Assembly (NCBI RefSeq): GCF_002105155.1
Contig: NW_019029033.1
Location: 1-64,000 of the forward strand
DNA length: 64,000 nucleotides
Direction of reading: 5' to 3'
Origin: Lobosporangium transversale
Lineage: Eukaryota > Mortierellomycota > Mortierellomycetes > Mortierellales > Mortierellaceae
A program made the translations under genes and the position numbers. The notes below the pieces were generated by a model. It had not been told where the DNA came from and ran no database searches. It was given only the letters and a program-made list of their open reading frames with translations. Positions 49,518 to 58,871 of this stretch are shown here, piece by piece (position 1 is the stretch's first letter; every line of letters begins with the position of its first letter).

Positions 49518-50140
49518 AAAGCTCTGTCGCTTTTGGTTATATTCATGTCGGGTCAACTAACCGGCGATGATAGAAACAAAATATGCATTTTATATGGATT
49601 TTTGTACTTTTGTAAAAAGAATATGAATTGTTTTTCGGCAGTCAATGCGTATCAACAATATAACAATAAGAAACATTTGAATCGTTCGAACCCAAATCCA
49701 TTTTTTTTTTTCCCACCTCCCACTTCCTCTCCTCTTCCCCCCCCCTCACCCCTCACCCCCTACCTTTCCGTAGGCAGGACAAAGGTTCTTTTATTCTGCA
49801 AAAGGCTGTGGCAAAGCTTTACGGCAAAGTTTGTCATTCCAGCTCAGAGATAAAAAAAAAAAAAAAAATGTATAAAATTGGTGGCGACAAAAAAAAAAAA
49901 AAAAAACACACATACCGCGCGCATGATTCGCCACAATGATAAAACAATAAGCCAAAATGAATCTCATCGTTTTCCCAGTGCACTAAATTCTCATTCCAAT
50001 GTCTCATCTTTTCATCAAAAAGTCATTTGTCAAAAAAGTGGAAAAAGCTTTTTATATATTATTACATCCCCGATTAGACCTATATTGTTTTATTTTTATT
50101 TTTATTTTTATTTTTTCCTTTTCTTTAGCACTATTATGAC

Positions 50141-50767
50141 TTAAAATCGAAGCTGAAGAAAGCCTAGATCTGTCTCAACATCAACCTGGGCTGCCTGCAA
50201 TCCACATGTCTTGGCAGCATCAACATAATCAGGCATATCATCCAGGAAAAGTGTCTCTGATCCATTAATGCCTTGATCCTTCAACACATGTTCGAATGCC
50301 TCCCTGGACGGCTTACGATGTCCGATCTCATGTGAATGATAAACTTTATCAAAGAACACGTCCAATGAATCCTGTTTGGAATCCTTGAGGCACACCTTGT
50401 TGATGTATTCAACATGGATCGCATTCGTGTTGCTCAGTAAATAAACGTTGTATCCAAAATCCTTCTTCAGAGTCCTCATCAACTCTAGACGACCCTTGGG
50501 GAAATCCAGGAGGGCGGCATTCCAGGCCTCATCAAATTGCTCATCCGTCACAGAGGCTGGTAAACCAATGGAGGATCGGATCGTGGAACGGAATTCTCTT
50601 GCAGAGATCTTTCCCGTTTCAAATCCAACAATGGGAGTAGAGTGGCTATATTGAGACAAAGGACCAAGGTCGGTAGCACCCAACGCTTGGAACTTTTTGG
50701 CTGTCGCAGACGAATCCAGACGTAGAAGGACGTTGTCGAGATCAAAAATGATGTTTTTGACAATCAT
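50141..50767 (-). CDS. HAD-superfamily hydrolase, intronless, bacterial-like
   Basis: A 208-residue protein with all four haloacid dehalogenase motifs: I FDLDNVLL (D9 nucleophile, D11), II LLSNTN, III the lysine of GHRKPS, and IV FLDDMPDYVDAA. The cap is small and helical. The best functional guess is a sugar-phosphate or nucleotide phosphatase of the YihX/epoxide-hydrolase-N-like group; the substrate is not determinable. It has no intron, unlike almost all confident genes around it, and its wording (for example YHSHEIGHRKP, and KISAREF early on) reminds me of Bacteroidetes homologues, which suggests acquisition by transfer. This rests on my recollection of family sequences and needs a tree. 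No targeting peptide is seen. Confidence 0.85.
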   Translation of the reverse strand: MIVKNIIFDLDNVLLRLDSSATAKKFQALGATDLGPLSQYSHSTPIVGFETGKISAREFRSTIRSSIGLPASVTDEQFDEAWNAALLDFPKGRLELMRTLKKDFGYNVYLLSNTNAIHVEYINKVCLKDSKQDSLDVFFDKVYHSHEIGHRKPSREAFEHVLKDQGINGSETLFLDDMPDYVDAAKTCGLQAAQVDVETDLGFLQLRF

Positions 50768-51375
50768 GTTGCAAATTCAATGATGAATTCAAATCCAATC
50801 AGAATGAAGAAAAAAAAAAAAAAAGTTTTTTTTTTTTTTTTTTTTTTTTTATTAATTTTTATTTTATTTTAGAAAGAAAGCTTACATGGCCGTTCGGTTG
50901 GCCACAAAGTTAACCTTAGGATGATAGAGTGAACAATCCTTCTTCCATTATACCTATCAGGCACTAGTTCAGGAACAGTGCATGCATAGTGATTTGATCA
51001 TGCAAGCTATCTTTCTATTGCATGCTTTTCTACGTTTTTTTTTTTTTTTTAGGGCACATTCAGCTTGCATTAATATATATATATATAAGCATCTAATCTT
51101 TTAATTCGAATAGTAAAAGCTTCTTCATGTAAAATTGTAAAATTGTAAAATTGATTATAAAAAAAAAAAAAAAAAAAAAAAAGCTTCTCCTTCCTTTCAT
51201 ATGCAACCACAAGGTCTCGAACCTTGATTCTTGAACCCTGAACCCTGAGCAAATGAGCCATGAACCCTGCATTGATGATACGCTTTATGGTTATGTAAAG
51301 GAAAAAAAAATAAAAAAATAAAAAAAAAAACTAAGGCTATCTAACCACAAGGATCTTTAACTAACTTGAGCACAC
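50768..51375. other. Spacer with a tRNA-like T-arm
   Basis: Spacer between thioredoxin and HAD genes. On the minus strand at 51210-51226 there is a perfect five-pair stem (CAAGG/CCTTG) closing the seven-nt loop TTCGAGA, i.e. a canonical tRNA T-arm and RNA polymerase III B box. An A-box-like TGGCTCATTTG lies 40-50 nt upstream of it in the same sense. The acceptor stem does not pair, so it is not called a tRNA; it may be a tRNA-derived SINE fragment. A long A-run lies at 51159-51182. Confidence 0.35.
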
Positions 51376-51814
51376 TCAAGCATGCTTTTGCACAAAGCTA
51401 TTGACTACGTCCTTAGGATATGCGCCTACAAATTTGTCAACTGGTTGCCCATTCTTGAAGACCATAACGCAAGGAATGCTGGCAATCTAATTCATTCTCC
51501 AAAAAGAAACCATTCTAATTAGACTTCAGCTCGTTACTTGAAGGACATCATTTTATAGAATAAAAAGCAAAAAAACAAAAAAAATAAAATAAAATAAAAT
51601 AAAAATAAAAATAAATCACAAACCTGAAACTGTGTGGAGGTCTCAGGACAGTCATCGACATTGACGCGGACCAGGGTAACAGTACCAGACTTTTTGACCG
51701 CATCACGAAGAATAGGGTCGAGCGTATGGCAAGGTCTGCACCATCTGGATGAAAGAGAATTTAATACGAGATCAATGGAATAGAACGTTTGGATTACTAG
51801 CAGTTTTTTTATAC

Positions 51815-51849
<35 letters not shown>

Positions 51850-52207
51850 CGAAAAAAAAAAAAAAAAAAATCAACAGAATGTTTGCGTCCCCCATACTCT
51901 GCGTGAAAATCGACAAGGACAGGTTCCTTGGCAGTGATAAGCTCCTGAAAGTTCTTATCAGTAGCATCATGGACCTTGCCTGTCAGCAGCAACGACGTGC
52001 TTTGGAAATGGCGGACTATGTAATGAATTTTCGTGGACAATTGGTTAATGAGCAACTGTGTAAAAAAAAGAGAGAAAGTTTACTCATTTTCTCGTTTGTG
52101 ATCAGATTCGTATAATGTGAGTAAACAAGCCTGTGCATGCCTTGTGCAGTTGAGCGTGCGATCTGTTGCACATTCCTAGAGAGAAGACGAAGTGAATTCA
52201 TGATCAT
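51376..52207 (-). CDS. Thioredoxin, probably mitochondrial, four exons
   Basis: A 156-residue thioredoxin, a small dithiol-disulfide oxidoreductase. Exons are 52207-52127, 52055-51898, 51744-51624 and 51486-51376, all GT..AG. The active site WCRPC is created at the exon 2/3 junction (GA|A TGG). Other family marks are PVLVDFHAEWC, VRVNVDDCPE, the cis-proline IASIPC and the end VVNSFVQKHA. The first ~45 residues are rich in Arg, Ser and Leu without acids (NSLRLLSRNVQQIARSTAQ), typical of a mitochondrial presequence. WCRPC replaces the usual WCGPC, which may alter redox potential. I used the first ATG (52207); a second Met lies two codons on (52201). Exon 1's donor (GTTTAC) is the weakest junction. 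Confidence 0.88.
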
Positions 52208-53452
52208 AGACGAGAAGAGGGTTTTCGTGTAAGTGTGAATAGCGAGGAAATAAAATGTGTTCGGAGCGTGACTGCGCTGGATCTCATTTTCATAGCGGAC
52301 TTTTAAAAAAAAAAAAAAAAAACGCGTCGATCCACACACATGGCGCGCCTACGATGAAGGACGGTTGAACACCATGTGCCACCACTGAATATCCTCTCCT
52401 ACTTTGGACATCGTGGTCAACTTTTGTAGTCAATAAACCCATCATTTCGTTCGTTGGAACGACGCAGCAGAAGCAAAAGAGAGAAGGGGTGATTTGTACC
52501 TCCACACTTTTTTCTATCGCGCTCACGAGGGACCTGCACCAATCAAGAGAGCTTGAGAAGAATGGAGATTACAGTTGTATTAAAATATATACAATTTCCC
52601 CTGAACCTCTTGCCTGCTAAATCAGAATAGTTCATAAATAAATATTTTGGGGCGCGAGGCCAGTAAGGGGAGAGGAATCATGCAGCTTTGTATAAACTTC
52701 AGTTCGGGCTTTCTCGCATGACTCCTCATGATCACAGCTCAATATCATAATGAGCTTTGAAAAACGCTGTGTGCTTCGCAATGTGCTGATTACTCCTGCA
52801 AAGAGCCCCAAGGAGCTTTCACATCCGATGGTTTGACTCAAGGTCATGACGACCACAGCCCACATTGCTCCTCTGCTCACACTGCAACGCAAAATGCATG
52901 CCATAATAGAAGAGAAATGTGAGAGGAACAGATCTGCGTTTTTGTCGATCGCTTCATTTGCTCATCTGGTTTTACTTGATCCTAGTCTGGAAGCAGCGGA
53001 AAAAAGAAAAGACCTTTTTTTTTTTTTTTTTTTTTTTTTTCCCAGTGAAGGTCCTTGCGCCAACACCGATTCAGGGATTGCTGGGGAGCGAATTTTTAAT
53101 AGTCGCAAATGTATGCTTCCCCCTATTTACAAAACAAGAGAACCCCTATGACCCCGACTATCCGACCAATCCGTTATCCTCTTGGGTGTAATATGGTAGT
53201 GACCATAGTATTAGACGAGGGCCAGTGCTTTGGTGCTGCAACATTGAAATTGGCCAATAGATCAGACCGTTGCTTGGTGGCACATGAAAACATCTCCAGG
53301 GAGAAAAATCTTTACACGCATGAAAATATTTAATCATTGCGTGCATAACTTTTTTCTATCAAACACTCCCCAGCCTTCAACTCCACTGTCGCCCACACAT
53401 TAAATCTATTATTGGCTCCACTCGCTTTCCCCTTGACCTTTATATCCATTAG

Positions 53453-53483
<31 letters not shown>

Positions 53484-54295
53484 GTGTGAATAAGTGTGCA
53501 TGAATGACGCACAGCTCCGGCGCATTTGTTTGAAAAATGTCACGCCGGATCATTGCATTTAGACATCAATGGAGTGGTTCTCCTTCCCTCTCTTTGTTCT
53601 GCTCCTATTGCCCTACTGTTTAAATTGAGCCATCACTCCTTGTAACTGAGAAGAACCGCCCCCTTTCCTCCACCTCATATCCCTTCTCGTTTCCATCTCT
53701 TTTTCGTATTTCCATTGCATGGTAACAATCTCTTTACCTTGATCTTTCCTCCATTTCATGCTACCAATAGAGTACATTAATGGCCATATGTATACCATGC
53801 ATGGCGCCTGAGAAACGATACATTTTAAGATCACTTCAATCCGACATTTTGGAACCTTTCCCAACATCAATACGTTCCATCACCCATTCCGCTTCTGCCT
53901 TGTTTTGCAACCAGGGTCATCTCTAGGCGCGCTCACTCATGGAAATGTTTATTCCCTTCACCTATGTTTTCCATCTAACTGAACCCTCAAAGTCCATTTT
54001 TATCCCTTTTCTGTGATCCTTGCTGCCCTTTCCTTCTTTGGATATGCCCCTTGGATAAGAAGGATCGAAATGGTGTTAGATGTGTACCCCTGATGGAGAG
54101 CTTACTGAATGTTCTCTTCATATTTAAATGCAAGAAGATATCTTAACGGCCCATTTCTTTTTTTTTTTTTTTTTTTTTTTTTTTTGTTTTTTTTGTTTTG
54201 CTTTTTATATACATCCTAGTGATCTTTAATAATTCTACGTTTTCCAGCCTGCACGAAACATCAAGTCCTTTTATTATTATTATTATTATTACCAC

Positions 54296-54332
<37 letters not shown>

Positions 54333-54338
54333 TCCATC
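52208..54338. other. Divergent spacer between thioredoxin and threonine aldolase genes
   Basis: 2.1 kb without a supportable gene. Several 60-100 codon frames exist on both strands (for example about 52632-52904 minus and 53613-53870 minus), but they have no motifs or coding-like neighbours. A/T runs lie at 53017-53040, 53453-53479 and 54159-54185. Confidence 0.5.
54271..54333. repeat. (TTA)n microsatellite just before the threonine aldolase start codon
   Basis: About 20 TTA triplets with one short interruption (ACCAC at about 54291). The run ends only about 6 nt before the ATG at 54339, so it lies within the 5' UTR. Confidence 0.9.
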
Positions 54339-56519
54339 ATGCAGAAAGCAACAAAAACGTTCAACCCTTTACCATATGCAGATTTTAGAAGCGATACCGG
54401 TAAATGCAGATAGTGTTACCCAGTCAACTTCATTCGCCATATCATTACCTTTGGTTCGCTTGTTCGATCTTGATCTTCCTTTCGTTACTTATTCCTCTTT
54501 TTTTCCTCTTTTCGTCCGTTTTTTTTTTTATTTTGATTTTTTTGATTTTTTGTTAATGCTACTGTTTTAGCCACGGCACCAACCCCAGATATGTTTGCGG
54601 TAATGGCAAAGGCTTCACTAGGAGACGATGTATACAACGAGGATGACTCAGTCAAGGCATTAGAGCGCTATGTGGCAATCCTCTGTGGGCATGAGTCTGC
54701 ATTATATTGTGCGTCGGGAACAATGGTAATGAAAGCGCTATGACAATTATCAGATTATCAAAAAACGTTTCGAATTAATTCATTCTAATGCGGGAGTCCC
54801 CCTCTTTTTTTCAAAATCTTCCAGACCAATCAATTAGCTCATCGCGTACATCTATCAAATCCGCCACAATCAGCCATGGTAGATATCCGCTCACACGTCT
54901 TTAACTATGAAGCTGGTGGTATCTCCTTTCACTCACAAGCAGCAGTCTACCCCATTATGCCATCCAACGGTCAATACCTAACAATAGAAGATATTTCACC
55001 GCGTCTGGTCATGGACATTGATGTGCATTATGCGCCAACTAGGGTCATCTCACTCGAGAACACACTCAATGGTACAATCATGCCTCTTGAAGAAATTGTA
55101 CGGATCCGTCAACTGAGTAAAAAACATGGGATCAAGCTTCATCTCGACGGTGCTCGACTATGGCATGCTTCGATCGCAACGGGGATCTCAATGAAAGAAT
55201 ATTGCAGCCAATTCGATACGATCTCGCTATGCCTCTCTAAGGGGATTGGAGCGCCTATTGGTTCTATCCTAGTCGGAAGTGAGGCTACAATTAAAAAGGC
55301 AAGGCATTTCAGGCTGCTCTTTGGTGGTGGATGGCGACAAGCCGGATTCTTAGCTGAGGCAGCGCTTTGGTGTATCCAGACCAACTGGTCCACTATGGAA
55401 ATTACACACCGCCAAGCGCGGCGGCTCGAGCATGCTTTCCTGCAGATTCGATGTCGTATCACGAATCCCGTGGACACTAATATGATCTGGATCGATACAA
55501 AGGACGCAGGGTTCACTGTGGAGGAGCTCTCGACCGAGTTGGCCAAGGCGGGTATCAAGATTAGTGGAAGTGGATATTCTGCAAGGGTCGTTCTCCATTA
55601 TCAGATCTCAGACGAGGTTGTTGACATGTTCATTGATGTCCTCTACAGAATGTCCTGTACATCGCCGAGAGAGACCACAGCCGACTTGTCTAGGACTTCA
55701 ACGCGAGAACAAGCCTTTAGCTTCTACAGTGTTGATGACATTTTATCTCCGGGGGGCTCTCCTATTCCAACCCCCCGGCAACTCCAATATGGCAATTCGA
55801 GAAAAGCATCAGAGCCAGAAGTGAGATCACCTGTATCAAATCAAACATCCTTGGAGGGCATACACCATGATAATGCCTGTGAAGGCGAAGGCTCTAATTT
55901 AAAGACGAACACATTCTTTGAGAATGGCTTCAAAAGCTATAGTGATAGCGAAGAATATGAGTGGCAAACAAGCCCACCACCGCAATCGATGAATCAGATT
56001 AATTCACCCGTTTCTCTATCTCCAGGACGATGTCAAGCTGGAAAATTCCGACCTATGAGCATACATAATCCAAGTGCGGTGATGGTGAATAACTATATAA
56101 CATTGGGATCAGACCATCGATACGATGGTAGTGAGTGGAACCGAAGCATAGCAGCAACATCAGCATCATCATCAGCATCAGCATCATCATCATCATCAGC
56201 AGTGGCAGCAGCTCATCATGACCAGTTTCCTGCGAGAGGTGATGCTTCTATAATACGAAGAGCCCAGTCGTTAGATCTTGTTAGAACAATGAGAGAGAAG
56301 ATGGTGTATGGGAGCATATTGTCAAGAGAGAAGGAGTGGGCAACACAATCACAATCACCATCACAATCACAACCACAACTACAACAACAGCCAGCAGAAG
56401 ATTCAAAAAAGGTCAATAAGCTACAGAATCGTCTTTTCCGAAGCCCGGCCAGCAAGGCTCTTAGGCGTGCAAGTGTACGTATTGTTCGTTGGGGGACATT
56501 CTTGAGCCGCGAATCATGA
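54339..56519 (+). CDS. GLY1: Low-specificity L-threonine aldolase with long C-terminal extension, three exons
   Basis: A PLP enzyme that cleaves L-threonine or L-allo-threonine to glycine and acetaldehyde. Exons are 54339-54399, 54571-54725 and 54825-56519, giving 636 residues. The family start DFRSDTATAPTPDM is rebuilt across the exon 1/2 junction. The PLP lysine is about K211 in LSKGIGAPIGS, with the aldolase-typical HLDGARLWHA about 35 residues before it. The catalytic domain ends near residue 380, the usual length of the whole enzyme. It is followed by ~250 extra residues rich in Ser, Gln and Asn, including a Ser/Ala run and a basic end (RRASVRIVRWGTFL). No stop or splice signal separates the two parts, so the extension appears genuine. 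Its role is unknown. Confidence 0.9.
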
Positions 56520-56665
56520 ATAACATACACTTGTATTAAATTATTTCTTCAGTGTAATAAACACCGTCTAATCATTAAGCAAATAAATAAAATAGAAACC
56601 CTAATTAACCTAGTTCTTCGCGCACTGTTTATGATGGAACTCTCTTCAAGAAAATGATATGTGGC

Positions 56666-56700
<35 letters not shown>

Positions 56701-58011
56701 CTCACACAGCCTTCCTTGAAATAGCAACTATCGCTCCTTTCATTCAATTGCTTCATTTCATTTTTGCACTCTCCCCCTTCCTTTATCCTTTTCACTTTTT
56801 TCATATTTCCCTCGAGTTTTTCTCCCGTCAATTTTGCTCTCCCTCTCTTCCTTTTTCATTTAATGTTACAAGGACAAAAATGCAAGGATCGCCATGGTCC
56901 CCAAAAAGCAAGACCTTTGCCTGTGTGGATATGTTAATTGCTCCGAAATATCTCATCCAAGTTGCGACGAAGAAGGATCATGACATCAGAAGCAAACCCA
57001 ATACTGCAAAATTAGACACTTTGTAAGAGTTTTGGGGACTTGGATTGAACTAGGTGAGTGGAGAATTGCATTGACAAGAGTTGTTCCTCTTCCTATCTAG
57101 GCTTCCTACATTTATACTGTAATGAAAGATGGTCGTATATAGGAGTATCTAGAATTATTATATATGGAAATTGTCTAGAAAGTATGGGCGAAATGTAACC
57201 TTTCCAATGATGTTATTCTTTCAGAGATAGAATCTCTGACACAATGAGACAGTCCCAGTACTTGTAAATAGAGCTCATCTAGACTACTTCCTGTCTTACT
57301 TTACTCTTTTACATGCCTTTGAACGCAGAGTATTTACACTGAGAACTAGTATGATATATATAAATGTCATCTAGCTCCGTGAGATGATTATATTTGCTAT
57401 AACTGTGGCCGATTTGGTGGCCCTTGGATTCGTTGACGTTAGCAGTAGATTGTTTAGCCAGATGTTAGAAACGACAATTATACTATAGAAAAAGTATGTC
57501 ATCCTGGCATCTGCCAAGCCTGGTACGTGCGCTGGAGAATGGACGCAGGCTGGGTTGAGGAAAGGCAGAGCTTAGGCAATAAGCAAGAGCTGTATCTCAG
57601 CAATCACAAGGCGCGAATCCAAGTAGTGATACAAACCCGATTAATCAACCAGTATCCGAGGATTTTCGAACAGCATCGAGAGTGGTCCATTGGTGGGGTG
57701 GCCTGTTAGACCATCTGAATCTCAATCCGCAAACACATCATGCATTAATACGAAGCTAAACTTTATGTGCAATACTGCTGCGGCTGGTCAACTGATGATG
57801 CAGACAAACAGCCACATCTCAGAACGCCCTGAATTTGACACAAACGCTCCAGATCTATCAAGGCACACTGCTCTGTCCATGTCAGGCCAGCATCACACAT
57901 GCCTTCGCTAGACCATTTCTTTTAAAAGGTGGGTTAACTTCTGGAGATTTGTTTGGCCGATTGAATTGACCCGAGGCTCGGAAGTCCGCCAAAGTCCCTA
58001 AGTCCCGAGAA

Positions 58012-58043
<32 letters not shown>

Positions 58044-58352
58044 CAAAGTCATACATACCACAGGGAAGGGCATTTTTTTCCAAGCTAAGTCCTATACAAA
58101 AAAAAAAAAAAAAAAAAAAATCATTCTCTGTGGTGTGAATGATAGAAAAAAAAGAGTTGTCTGGACTTAGAAAAAAAAAAGAATGGTGAGAATGAAATTT
58201 AAGAGGTGTTTGCAAGAGCAAGCCACATTTGCCTTTCGGCATGTGCATGAACTTCGTCCTCAGGCCTACTTTTCAGGGACAATTGTCTTACATTCACCAC
58301 ATTTAGCAGTAATTGTTACCCTTTTTTTTTTTTTTTTTTTTTTTTATAAAGA
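56520..58352. other. Spacer between threonine aldolase and NAA15
   Basis: 1.8 kb with no recognisable gene. T/A runs lie at 56669-56700, 58014-58043 and 58097-58120. The stretch 57480-57930 lacks homopolymers but its frames are short and unrecognised. Confidence 0.5.
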
Positions 58353-58407
58353 ATGAAAGAACTACCACCCAAGGAAGCCAACCTTTTCAGAGAAATATTG
58401 GTAACGA

Positions 58408-58440
<33 letters not shown>

Positions 58441-58826
58441 AAAAAAGAAATGAACAAAATAAAAACTGATCAGTGAAAAATAAATGGAATGATCTACTTA
58501 GGAATGTTACCAATCGAAGCAGTACAAGCGTGGATTTAAGGGTGCAGAACAGATTTTAAGAAAGTTCCCTGATCATGGAGGTATTATCTTTATTATAGCA
58601 GCTGATTATGTGTGGTTAGTGTGTATAGATTTGTACCTTGAAGTTGACTATTTTTTTTCGGGGATTATCCGTCATCTTGAACAGAAACCCTTGCAATGAA
58701 AGGGTTGTTCTATAACCAAATGGACAAGAAAGAAGAAGCGTATGAGCTTGTGAAGAAGGGCCTTCGTCAAGATTTGAAAAGTCATATCTGTAAGGAAAGG
58801 ACGAGGACAACGATGGAAACCGATTG

Positions 58827-58871
<45 letters not shown>

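Larger units (their letters stand above)
45068..50140. other. 5-kb gene-free region upstream of the TEA factor
   Basis: I see no supportable gene in 5.07 kb. Open frames here are repeat translations (poly-Tyr from TTA repeats, Phe/Leu from T-runs, Pro/Phe from TTTCCC). The region holds at least a dozen A/T runs, GA/CT microsatellites near 45150-45370 and a 13-nt or longer G-run at about 46846. It is the upstream side of the TEA-factor gene and the 3' side of the HAD gene. Confidence 0.6.

Noticed and set aside
52632-52904. 90-codon minus-strand frame with several Cys and Ser
   Set aside because: No motif, no neighbouring exon with compatible splice sites, and similar-length frames occur by chance in this spacer.
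53613-53870. 85-codon minus-strand frame rich in Met, Lys and Trp
   Set aside because: No recognisable motif, no start context or splice partners; it lies in an otherwise empty spacer.
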